A DNA stretch of 48,292 nt from a virus: positions 1 through 48,292 of the IMG/VR virus record IMGVR_UViG_3300008107_004926, one strand, 5' to 3'. Within the stretch, counting starts at the first letter, position 1, and the number at the start of each line of letters is the position of its first letter. The translations under genes were made by a program, and so were the position numbers. Under the pieces are notes generated by a model. The model made no database searches, was not told where the DNA came from, and saw only the letters and a program-made list of their open reading frames with translations. Of this stretch, positions 27,357 to 34,598 are shown in pieces.

Positions 27357-27890
27357 TTAATTATAATATTTTTCAGGGTATTCATTGATTAAATAAATAC
27401 CTTTATTTTTAATAGCATATTCATAATTTAATTGTATATCTACTACTGTCTGGCAATCTAATACTTCAACGGTCTTTAACATACTTTTAAACTCCTCTAT
27501 ATAATTTCCTTTATGTTGATGACCGGGGTCAAGTGGTTTATCCGAACCCTTACCGATTCTAATTATGATATGTGGAGTAACTCCAGTCATTAATGGATAT
27601 TTGTCTATGTGGTTTACTAACTGATTTGTTGCACATATAATAAAATCCCATCTCGGATAAAATGTAACTACAAATTTACCCGCCATAGCTAATCCTAAAC
27701 TCATACCCATTTGAGTTTCTTCCATAACAGGCACTTCAATCATTTTTTCTTTATCAACATAATCTAATGTAGTTGACATTGGATTACCTTTCCACAATAT
27801 TTGTTGTCCAATGAATATAGAATTTTCTACATCATTACACATTTTCATTGCTTCCGATAACTGATCTTTGTAATTAGTGTAACTTATCAT
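27357..27890 (-). CDS. TPP enzyme, pyrimidine-binding (E1 beta/transketolase Pyr) subunit
   Basis: 177 residues, matching only the Pyr domain of E1-beta/transketolase proteins. VPVMEETQMGMSLGLAMAG near 53-71 carries the conserved Glu (Glu58) that activates the thiamine N1', and the PGHQHKGN segment near 120 fits the loop by the active site. The C-terminal transketolase domain, normally another 120-150 residues, is absent. Its partner is the PP-domain gene at 30128-30757; two SDR genes and an 82-residue gene lie between them. Such pairs transfer two-carbon or acyl units to sugars or keto acids. Substrate unknown. Confidence 0.82.
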   Translation of the reverse strand: MISYTNYKDQLSEAMKMCNDVENSIFIGQQILWKGNPMSTTLDYVDKEKMIEVPVMEETQMGMSLGLAMAGKFVVTFYPRWDFIICATNQLVNHIDKYPLMTGVTPHIIIRIGKGSDKPLDPGHQHKGNYIEEFKSMLKTVEVLDCQTVVDIQLNYEYAIKNKGIYLINEYPEKYYN

Positions 27891-27894
27891 TTGA

Positions 27895-28887
27895 TTAAGG
27901 TTTTGAATCTGGGTTAAATTCTTTTTTGTGTTCTTTATACCATTTTAAGGCATCTTCCAATCCACTTTTTAAATCATATTTAGGTTTCCATCCCAACTTA
28001 CGAAGCTTCTCATTAGAAAGCAATCTAACCGGTATCATTGGAGCTTTGTTATTTACATACTCAATTGGGTTATCGTTTCCTTCGAGCTCTTTAATAGTGT
28101 TTAAAACCTCATTAACAGTGTATCCCTCACCATAGCAAACATTATAAATATCATAGGTATCTACTTGCTCTGCTATTGTGATAAAACCACTAACCATATC
28201 ATCAACGTGAATAATATCTCTTACTTCACTACCATCTCCCCAAACAGGTATAGGATTCAATTCATCAGCTACCTTTCTAATAGAAGCGGGTGTAACGTGA
28301 CACTTTTCAAAATCGTATTTATCATTTGGACCAAATGCGTTTGAAGGTCTTAATATAATACACTGCATTGGATTATGAATCTGATTAGAAAAGAAATCAC
28401 AAAGTGTTTCGGTATATCTTTTCATCCAACCCACTGCTTTATAAACAGGATATATGTTTGGAGTTTGAACTTCAATATCTTCTGTACATGGAGTTGAACC
28501 CATATCAGGATATGTTGTATTTGATGATGGAAATACAAACTTCTTCACACCATTTTTCCAACTTTGTTCCATTAAGTTAACGTTCATCTCTATGTTTGGA
28601 GTAACGTGTAAAAGTGGATTGACTTTGGTATCTAATGCGTTTGTAGTATTTGCTGCGCAATGGAATACTACATCAATTGCTTCTGAGATTTCATTACAAA
28701 ACTTAGCATCTTGCAAATTGCCTTTATAAAATGGTATTGAACTACATCCTTCAAAATCATTTCTTAAATTTCTACTATGGGATGTTGCACGTAAATTAGT
28801 GTAACCACTTTCCCATAACGCTTTTAGTAAACGTGAACCAATGAATCCACCGGCTCCAGTAACTAATATTTTATCTGTTTTTTTCAT
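27895..28887 (-). CDS. NAD-dependent sugar epimerase/dehydratase (extended SDR) 1
   Basis: 330 residues. ILVTGAGGFIGSRLLKALW is the NAD-binding GxxGxxG element and VFPSSNTTY near 118 precedes the active-site segment. NIYPVYKAVGWMKRY near 145 provides the Tyr-x3-Lys catalytic pair, and LRPSNAFGPND near 180 is the usual substrate loop. Extended SDRs of this kind epimerise or dehydrate nucleotide sugars. It overlaps the next upstream SDR by 17 nt and precedes the TPP Pyr gene by 4 nt, so all four probably serve one pathway. Confidence 0.92.
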   Translation of the reverse strand: MKKTDKILVTGAGGFIGSRLLKALWESGYTNLRATSHSRNLRNDFEGCSSIPFYKGNLQDAKFCNEISEAIDVVFHCAANTTNALDTKVNPLLHVTPNIEMNVNLMEQSWKNGVKKFVFPSSNTTYPDMGSTPCTEDIEVQTPNIYPVYKAVGWMKRYTETLCDFFSNQIHNPMQCIILRPSNAFGPNDKYDFEKCHVTPASIRKVADELNPIPVWGDGSEVRDIIHVDDMVSGFITIAEQVDTYDIYNVCYGEGYTVNEVLNTIKELEGNDNPIEYVNNKAPMIPVRLLSNEKLRKLGWKPKYDLKSGLEDALKWYKEHKKEFNPDSKP

Positions 28888-29803
28888 AGTATTCGTATGT
28901 AACTTTTATTCCTTCTTCAAATCCCAATTTTGGTAATAAACCATATTCAGATTGTATAGTTGTATCCATTTTTCTTTTCATATCACCATTTGGTTTGGTA
29001 GTATCCCAATTTATTTGGATTTCCTTACCACTAACTTTAGAAACAGTTTCTATCATTCGTTTTATAGAAATATCCTCACCACTACCTAAGTTTGAAGTAA
29101 TATGCAACCTATCTTCCAAACACTTAATACAAGCATCAGCAACATCTCCTGCATAAATAAAATCTCTCGTAGGAGTTCCATCCCCCCATGCTTCAATTTC
29201 ATTATCCGCTTCATATACTTTCTTTATAGTTGAAGCAATTACAGTTGAACCAGCTCCAAAGTTATCATATTCACCAAATATATTAGCAGGTCTAACTATA
29301 GACCAACCTTCCCATTTGTATTGGATTTTATATGCTTCTAAATAAAGTTCAGGAATTCGTTTTGACCAAGATGGATACCAATCGTTTTTAGATGGCATTG
29401 CTTTCCACATATCATCTTCAACAAAAGTTTCAGCAGTTGGATATACACCAACCGATGACATAAATACTAACCAACTTTTGTGTTTAAAACAATTGTCTAT
29501 TATGTTAGTATTGACCTTTATAGAAGGTTCTAAGAAATCTAAAGGAGATTCTAATGCTTTTACAGGAGAACCCTTAATACCAAAAGCATTTATAACACCA
29601 TCAAATTTAAAATCATTGAACAATAAGGTTACATCAGTTTGATTTCTTAAATCAAAAGAAATAAACTTAAAGTTTTGATTATCAATGGTTTTAACCGGTG
29701 GATTAAAATCAACACCAATTACCTCATAACCCCTATTTAATAATTTTTCAATTAAGTGTGTACCAACCAGTCCACTACTTCCCGTAACCAATATTTTCTT
29801 CAT
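28871..29803 (-). CDS. NAD-dependent sugar epimerase/dehydratase (extended SDR) 2
   Basis: 310 residues. KILVTGSSGLVGTHLIEKLL is the dinucleotide-binding loop, VFMSSVGVY near 117 the conserved strand, and VRPANIFGEYDNFGAG near 178 the substrate loop. The active-site segment reads DWYPSWSKRIPELY near 143-156. Here Tyr is five, not four, residues before Lys, and the position four before Lys is Pro. So either the pair is shifted or the enzyme is altered. The rest is a normal extended SDR related to GDP-fucose synthase and UDP-glucose epimerase. It lies downstream of the 82-residue protein. Confidence 0.9.
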   Translation of the reverse strand: MKKILVTGSSGLVGTHLIEKLLNRGYEVIGVDFNPPVKTIDNQNFKFISFDLRNQTDVTLLFNDFKFDGVINAFGIKGSPVKALESPLDFLEPSIKVNTNIIDNCFKHKSWLVFMSSVGVYPTAETFVEDDMWKAMPSKNDWYPSWSKRIPELYLEAYKIQYKWEGWSIVRPANIFGEYDNFGAGSTVIASTIKKVYEADNEIEAWGDGTPTRDFIYAGDVADACIKCLEDRLHITSNLGSGEDISIKRMIETVSKVSGKEIQINWDTTKPNGDMKRKMDTTIQSEYGLLPKLGFEEGIKVTYEYYEKNR

Positions 29804-29823
29804 ATAACATTTTTATTAACTAA

Positions 29824-30072
29824 TTAAGCCCCAGCACTTTCAGCTAGTAATCTAGCATAGTGGTCATCATTTGCTAATACTCTCAAATTGCTAGTATCGG
29901 ATACAGTTGTTGTTAACTCTTCAAATAATCCCTCATTATAGAAAAAGTATCCAATAGGTTCTACACCCTCTACAGTAGTTGAGTTTAAATCGGTAACAAG
30001 CGCTTCTGGCTCTAACTCTGATTCAAATGTTGATTCGATGGTTTTATCCATTCTTAAAACTTTCCATTCCAT
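29824..30072 (-). CDS. Acidic 82-residue protein of unknown function
   Basis: 82 residues beginning MEWKVLRMDKTIES and containing DLNSTTVEGVEPIGYFFYNE. It is acidic and rich in Thr, Glu and Leu, ends in an Ala-rich helix, and has no family I recognise. It starts a new transcription unit: a box lies 40 nt upstream, and an A-rich leader precedes the ATG. It may be a small virion or accessory protein rather than an enzyme. Placement at the head of a sugar unit is the only functional hint. Confidence 0.6.
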   Translation of the reverse strand: MEWKVLRMDKTIESTFESELEPEALVTDLNSTTVEGVEPIGYFFYNEGLFEELTTTVSDTSNLRVLANDDHYARLLAESAGA

Positions 30073-30111
30073 TTTTTTAATTTTTTTAGTTATTATATAC
30101 TATAACTTTTA

Positions 30112-30121
30112 CATAAATATA
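30112..30121 (-). promoter_or_regulatory. TATATTTATG box ahead of 82-residue protein and following genes
   Basis: The minus strand reads TATATTTATG, 39 nt upstream of the ATG at 30072, in the only gap of over 50 nt in this part of the island. It marks the probable head of the transcription unit running towards 11407. No -33 TTTG is visible at normal spacing. Confidence 0.4.
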
Positions 30122-30127
30122 AAATTT

Positions 30128-30757
30128 TTAAAATACTATCCATTTACCACTGCCATAATGTGGGTATTTAGATTGGTATTTATAATGTATTACATCTGAT
30201 GGTATATCTCGTTTAACCTTCCAAGTTTCTTTTGTAGGTGTATATGTTGATACACCATTATCTTCAACTACAAAGTATAATGGTAGGTCAAAGTTCCTAG
30301 CATATTTATGAACCTCATAAAATATACCACTTTCAAAACTCATATCCCCAACGAATACCCAAACCTTATCATCCCCACCATCTTTCTTTATAGCATAAGC
30401 TACTCCTAATGCAATAGGTAAAGTTCCACCTACAATAGCAGATGCGTAGAATCTATCAGATTCACTGCATAATGTAATAGATTTTCCTTTAAGAATTTCT
30501 TCTTCAATCCAATTTGGAGAAATTCCTTTTAATAATGCATGATAATGTGAACGCCAAGTTGAAAATACCCAATCAGTTTTTTTGATTCTTTTGAATATTT
30601 CTATTAAGTGTTCTTCATTTCCGTTTGAAAGATGAACAGGTCCTTTTATTTTAGCATCTTCCCAATGCTTTACTATTAGGTTTTCAAATTCAATTAACCC
30701 TTCTTTAGTTTGTTCAATATCTCTTACAATTGGATATTGTTCTAAATTTTGTATCAT
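30128..30757 (-). CDS. TPP-dependent dehydrogenase E1 alpha-like (PP-domain) subunit
   Basis: 209 residues from the ATG at 30757, chosen because it forms an ATGA overlap with the RmlC-type gene; a start at 30796 would overlap it by 43 nt. The thiamine diphosphate motif is GDMSFESG (Gly137-Asp138) with VEDNGVSTYTP about 28 residues later (Asn167), the GD(x25-30)N pattern. SHYHALLKG and GGTLPIALGVAYAIK precede it as in E1 alpha. It would need the Pyr-domain protein at 27357-27890 for a complete active site. The normal E1 alpha has about 330 residues, so this is a reduced form. Confidence 0.85.
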   Translation of the reverse strand: MIQNLEQYPIVRDIEQTKEGLIEFENLIVKHWEDAKIKGPVHLSNGNEEHLIEIFKRIKKTDWVFSTWRSHYHALLKGISPNWIEEEILKGKSITLCSESDRFYASAIVGGTLPIALGVAYAIKKDGGDDKVWVFVGDMSFESGIFYEVHKYARNFDLPLYFVVEDNGVSTYTPTKETWKVKRDIPSDVIHYKYQSKYPHYGSGKWIVF

Positions 30758-31299
30758 CTGTCTCTTTTTTGTAGTATTGGATTTGTTGTTGGCCATTCCA
30801 TTTGATATTCAGCATCATTCCACTTTACCACACCTTGCTCATCTGCATCAACATAACCATCTTTGTAAAATAAGTTATAATGAAACATACAATCAGTTAG
30901 GGCGTAGTGTCCGTTCGCAAATCCCGGTGGAACTAATACTTGGTTTCTATCTTTTTCAGTTATCATAAAAGATTCCCAATCACCGAATGTTGGAGAATTT
31001 TTTCTCATATCTAATACAACTAAATAGATATCACCAACTGCTGCTTGAACTAATTTCCAAGTCTTATTATCATAATGCAATCCTCTTAATACACCTTTGT
31101 ATGATTTTGAAAATCTACCATGAATACTAATTTCAGATTTATCATAATGAATATGTCTCATTACAGGATGCTCGTCTGAATGAAATGTTGTAAAAATTTC
31201 ACCTCTATACTCTCTATAAATTGATGGAGTAAAAGTTGGAACTTCGTAACCAAATACTTTTGATGGAGTTTCTATAAACTCATCCCATTTGTTGCTCAT
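30754..31299 (-). CDS. rfbC: dTDP-sugar 3,5-epimerase family protein (RmlC/RfbC)
   Basis: 181 residues, full family length. GRFSKSYKGVLRGLHYD holds the catalytic His75. KLVQAAVGDIYLVVLDMRKN, SPTFGDW, and VPPGFANGHYALTD are the cupin strands of RmlC, and LFYKDGYVDADEQGVVKWND covers the substrate lid and WP end. RmlC epimerises dTDP-4-keto-6-deoxyglucose at C3 and C5; related enzymes act on CDP- or GDP-sugars. No RmlA, RmlB or RmlD is recognised here, so the substrate may come from the host. It begins 1 nt after the preceding SDR and overlaps the TPP gene by ATGA. Confidence 0.9.
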   Translation of the reverse strand: MSNKWDEFIETPSKVFGYEVPTFTPSIYREYRGEIFTTFHSDEHPVMRHIHYDKSEISIHGRFSKSYKGVLRGLHYDNKTWKLVQAAVGDIYLVVLDMRKNSPTFGDWESFMITEKDRNQVLVPPGFANGHYALTDCMFHYNLFYKDGYVDADEQGVVKWNDAEYQMEWPTTNPILQKRDR

Positions 31300-31300
31300 A

Positions 31301-32272
31301 TTATGTTTGATTTGCGTATCCTAATGGAAACCCATTTCTAAATTCAGAACCCATTTTTGGAACTATCATTTGATATGCCATAATAAGTTCTGCAATACCT
31401 CTATCCAAATCCCACTCAGGCATCCACCCAGTTGCTTCTATTTTTGCGTTTGATACAATGTAATCTCTCTTATCAGGATCTTCGTAATAATCGTTGTATG
31501 ATACCGCAAAATCCTTTACATGAGATTGTATTTTTTCTAACAATTCTTGCTTTGAAAGATTAGCATTACTTAAACCTACATTGAATACTTCATTTTTATA
31601 TTTATCGTAGTTTTGTAACATAAAAAGAAATGCACTTGCTACATCTTTAATATGAATAAAGTTACGTTTGAAGTTTTTCTCAAATACTACAATGTATTTA
31701 TCAGTAATTGCTTTGTAAGTAAAATCATTTACCAACAAATCCGTTCTCATACGAGGTGATACACCAAATACAGTTGCTAATCTGAAAACAATAGCATCCG
31801 TATTATCTCTTAAAAAGTTTTCAGCTGCACATTTAGTATTACCATATACTGATATTGGGTTTAGTGGTGATTCTTCCGTGCATTCCGTTTGTCCAACACC
31901 AATTCCATATCCACTATTTGTATTTGGATATAAAATCTTTTTATTCTTACCTGCTGTAAACTTTACGATATTAAATATTTGCTTAAAGTTAATATCATTT
32001 GCAAGTTGTGGTTCTGCTGCACATGCAGGAAATCCTACAATAGCAGCCAATGGTATAATTACATCGGATTCATTACATAATCTTTCCAGTTCAACTTCAT
32101 TACGAACATCACCATATACAAATCTAAAATTTGGATTAGATGTGTGTTGCAATAAAGATGTTTGGTTAAATAGAAGTTTATCTAAGCAAGTTACATGATA
32201 ACCATTATTTAATAATGTTTCGGTTATAACAGAGCCCAAATAACCAGCACCACCTGTGATTAATACTTTCAT
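31301..32272 (-). CDS. NAD-dependent sugar epimerase/dehydratase (extended SDR) 3
   Basis: 323 residues from the ATG at 32272 (a TTG four codons earlier is less likely). MKVLITGGAGYLGSVITETLL is the NAD loop, VIIPLAAIVGFPAC near 75 the second conserved strand, and ISVYGNTKCAAENFL near 145 gives Tyr-x3-Lys. RLATVFGVSPRMR near 170 is the substrate segment. It resembles UDP-glucose 4-epimerase-type SDRs. The stop of the oxygenase gene before it forms a TAATG overlap with this start. It lies 1 nt ahead of the RmlC-type gene, suggesting consecutive steps on one nucleotide sugar. Confidence 0.92.
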   Translation of the reverse strand: MKVLITGGAGYLGSVITETLLNNGYHVTCLDKLLFNQTSLLQHTSNPNFRFVYGDVRNEVELERLCNESDVIIPLAAIVGFPACAAEPQLANDINFKQIFNIVKFTAGKNKKILYPNTNSGYGIGVGQTECTEESPLNPISVYGNTKCAAENFLRDNTDAIVFRLATVFGVSPRMRTDLLVNDFTYKAITDKYIVVFEKNFKRNFIHIKDVASAFLFMLQNYDKYKNEVFNVGLSNANLSKQELLEKIQSHVKDFAVSYNDYYEDPDKRDYIVSNAKIEATGWMPEWDLDRGIAELIMAYQMIVPKMGSEFRNGFPLGYANQT

Positions 32273-33051
32273 TATTCTCCCCAATGTTTAGCTCTTAATT
32301 CATACATATCAATTGGTTCTCTCTTCATTTGGTTACCTGGTCTAAAGTATGCTCCTTTTTTCAAATAACCTCCTAAAAAGTTTCTTCTCATTCTACTTGT
32401 ATCTTTATTTGGTTCTGAACCATGAACAACGTGAGAGTGTAATAATGCAACTTGTCCTTTTTTCAATACACCTGGAATTTGTTTAAAATCATGCCCTTCT
32501 GGCATTACACAACTTATTCCTCTTTCACTTCTCCAATTTCCCGTATTTGTTGCTTTTCTTTCTTCATTATCTTCCATTGGTAAAACTGGCAATCTATGAG
32601 AACCCTCATAATTCCAAACCGAACCATTTTCAGGGTCGTGGTTATCCAATGCTAATGCAGTATTGATAATTTCATTGTGTCCACATCCCGTATAGAATGC
32701 GTTCTGATGCATATCTCTACCCAATTCACCTTTTGGTTTGTAATATGCCCAAGTTTGCAATCCAACTACTTCACCCTCCATTAGAAACTCCATTGCTTCT
32801 ATTAATTTTGGATGAGCGTATAATTTTTCTAATTTTTCCGAATTTTTGTGTGGATACATGATTGGTTCATACTCTTGCCATTTTTCAGGCTCTGCTGCGT
32901 TTCTTTCTAAACGTAATCTATCCAATTCTGCGTTTATTTCATCGCATTCATCTTCGGTAAGTAAATCTAAGGTTGTAAACCCTCTATATCTCCAATCAAA
33001 GGTAATTTGTTGGACTTCTTCGTTTGTAAGGTGTTTAAATTTTGCTATCAT
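32272..33051 (-). CDS. Phytanoyl-CoA dioxygenase-like oxygenase with altered metal motif
   Basis: 259 residues of the PhyH type. The metal motif is DMHQNAFY, with His115 but Asn117 where the family has Asp (HxD). LLHSHVVHGSEPN supplies the distal His210 and Arg222 is the probable 2-oxoglutarate contact. LDNHDPENGSVWNYEGSHR near 135-153 is the family signature. The loss of the carboxylate recalls Fe(II)/2OG halogenases, where it is Ala or Gly, and also dead enzymes; Asn is unusual for either. The gene heads a unit with a TATATTTATA box, followed by SDR and RmlC-type genes. A sugar or nucleotide-sugar hydroxylase is the default guess. Confidence 0.85.
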   Translation of the reverse strand: MIAKFKHLTNEEVQQITFDWRYRGFTTLDLLTEDECDEINAELDRLRLERNAAEPEKWQEYEPIMYPHKNSEKLEKLYAHPKLIEAMEFLMEGEVVGLQTWAYYKPKGELGRDMHQNAFYTGCGHNEIINTALALDNHDPENGSVWNYEGSHRLPVLPMEDNEERKATNTGNWRSERGISCVMPEGHDFKQIPGVLKKGQVALLHSHVVHGSEPNKDTSRMRRNFLGGYLKKGAYFRPGNQMKREPIDMYELRAKHWGE

Positions 33052-33073
33052 AACGTTTCATTTTGTTTGTATA

Positions 33074-33083
33074 TATAAATATA
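33074..33083 (-). promoter_or_regulatory. TATATTTATA box ahead of PhyH-like unit
   Basis: The minus strand reads TATATTTATA, 23 nt upstream of the ATG at 33051, in the gap after the SGNH gene ending at 33091. It is the same as the boxes at 7905-7914 and 10923-10932. No -33 TTTG at standard spacing. Confidence 0.45.
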
Positions 33084-33090
33084 TACATAT

Positions 33091-33873
33091 TTAAATTAAA
33101 GATACTTTTTGAAGATGATTTTCCTCAATTTTTTGGATTATATTGTTGGCTACAAACCTATGCCCTTCTAAATTAAAGTGGTCATCTCTGATATTGAATT
33201 TTTCAGTTAAAAATAGTAAGTTTTTATTCTTTTCCTGATATACTACTTGAAATGAATTGTATTTTTTACCATTATATTCAACGGGTATGTGGTTTTCTGA
33301 ATAATCTTTTTCTAATATCTTACCCATATCATCTAACCAAGAGATACCAATCCATTTTTTACCCATTTTGTTGACAATTATATCATTAATCATCTCAATT
33401 TGAAGTTTTAATTCATTATTTAGTAACTCATCTATGATAGCATTATCATCATAGTTAGTTTCTAACGGAAATTTACTCCTTTCAAATGGTAATTCATTTA
33501 TTAAATCAGATTCTTTTATTAATCTATGGTCAGTTCTTGTAAAATCGGTAAATTGAATAACAAATAGGTCAATAGTATTTCTATATTGGGGTGCCAGTGA
33601 TGGAACATTGTTCAATATGTTTATAATATCCCAATTACTACCACCATTCCCCCAACGAGTGGTATATGTTTTGTTAAAATGCTTCGCAACTATAGCAGGA
33701 AAGTGATTTTCTCTTCTATATTTATCTGATTCATAATCAATACTTTCATGTGGGTATTCATCCACATCACCATTCTCATCAAACCATTTTTTAACATCTT
33801 TACCTTCAGATGCCCATTTCTCAAAGAACAATCCCTGTCCCCAAGTAAAACTATCGCCTAAAAATACTATCAT
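33091..33873 (-). CDS. SGNH-like hydrolase/esterase paralogue 8 (GDSFTWGQG)
   Basis: 260 residues. MIVFLGDSFTWGQG gives Ser8. Block two is RWGNGGSNWDIINI, block three IQFTDFTRTDHRL near 103, and DDHFNLEGHRFVAN near 236 is a good GDSL-type C-terminal block. It is a tandem duplicate of the upstream gene with identical first 15 residues and 35 identical starting nucleotides. An ATGA overlap joins the two. The last gene of the long unit that starts near 47654. Confidence 0.82.
   Translation of the reverse strand: MIVFLGDSFTWGQGLFFEKWASEGKDVKKWFDENGDVDEYPHESIDYESDKYRRENHFPAIVAKHFNKTYTTRWGNGGSNWDIINILNNVPSLAPQYRNTIDLFVIQFTDFTRTDHRLIKESDLINELPFERSKFPLETNYDDNAIIDELLNNELKLQIEMINDIIVNKMGKKWIGISWLDDMGKILEKDYSENHIPVEYNGKKYNSFQVVYQEKNKNLLFLTEKFNIRDDHFNLEGHRFVANNIIQKIEENHLQKVSLI
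33839..33873 (-). repeat. 35-bp direct repeat, copy A (start of SGNH paralogue 8)
   Basis: These 35 nt are identical to 34564-34598. They cover the start codon and the GDSFTWG motif. Identity at silent positions implies recent duplication or gene conversion, since the rest of the two genes has diverged. Confidence 0.9.
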
Positions 33874-34598
33874 AACATTTTTTTATTTTCTATTTCGGTT
33901 TTATAATAATTTAATTTACTCATTAAATCAGTTCTTGTTGATATTTTACTTATTATAGAATTTGCAATAACTCTATGCCCATATAGATTAAAATGTTCAT
34001 CATTAATTGGGTAATTATAGGTTAAAAATAATTCAGCCAATCCCTCATGGCGTGTAGAAAAGTTGGTATATTCTTTTTCATTGTAAAATATTGGAATATA
34101 ATTGTTTGGGTATTTTTCTTTTAGAATATCACCGATTTCAGGCTGCCAAGATATACCTACCCAAGGAACATCTAATAGTTTACATTGATTATCTATTCTA
34201 ATTACCTGACTTTCTATTTGCTTTTCAATTGTTCCTTCTAATGGATTATATTCATTTGGTAAACTTCTACTAGCATCACTAAATTGTATTACAAAACAAA
34301 ATATATTATTTGGTGTGCAAAACGACATCATATTTTGTAATGATTGTAGTGTTGTTACATTATCACCACCATTTTCAAACCTAGTAACCTGAAATGGTAG
34401 GTTGAAATTGTTTGCTACCAAATATGGGAACGCATTTTTCTTTCTATATTCATCTTCATCAAATCCTAACCATTCTAAATTTAAATTAGGCGGAACTATC
34501 TTAGAGCACTCTTCCCATGTCCAACCCTTCCGTTCGGTTAGATATATGTATTGTAATCCTTGCCCCCAAGTAAAACTATCGCCTAAAAATACTATCAT
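33870..34598 (-). CDS. SGNH-like hydrolase/esterase paralogue 9 (GDSFTWGQG)
   Basis: 242 residues. The GDSFTWGQGL block gives Ser8, block two is RFENGGDNVTTLQS, and block three is VIQFSDASRSLPNEY near 106. NDEHFNLYGHRVIAN near 202 is the C-terminal His block. Shares its first 15 residues with its tandem copy but diverges after that. Starts with an ATGA overlap at the amidinotransferase stop. A short, compact member, so the best of the nine for structural work. Confidence 0.82.
   Translation of the reverse strand: MIVFLGDSFTWGQGLQYIYLTERKGWTWEECSKIVPPNLNLEWLGFDEDEYRKKNAFPYLVANNFNLPFQVTRFENGGDNVTTLQSLQNMMSFCTPNNIFCFVIQFSDASRSLPNEYNPLEGTIEKQIESQVIRIDNQCKLLDVPWVGISWQPEIGDILKEKYPNNYIPIFYNEKEYTNFSTRHEGLAELFLTYNYPINDEHFNLYGHRVIANSIISKISTRTDLMSKLNYYKTEIENKKML
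34564..34598 (-). repeat. 35-bp direct repeat, copy B (start of SGNH paralogue 9)
   Basis: Identical to 33839-33873, 725 bp away and in the same orientation and codon phase. Recombination between the two would delete one copy of the gene in frame. Confidence 0.9.
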
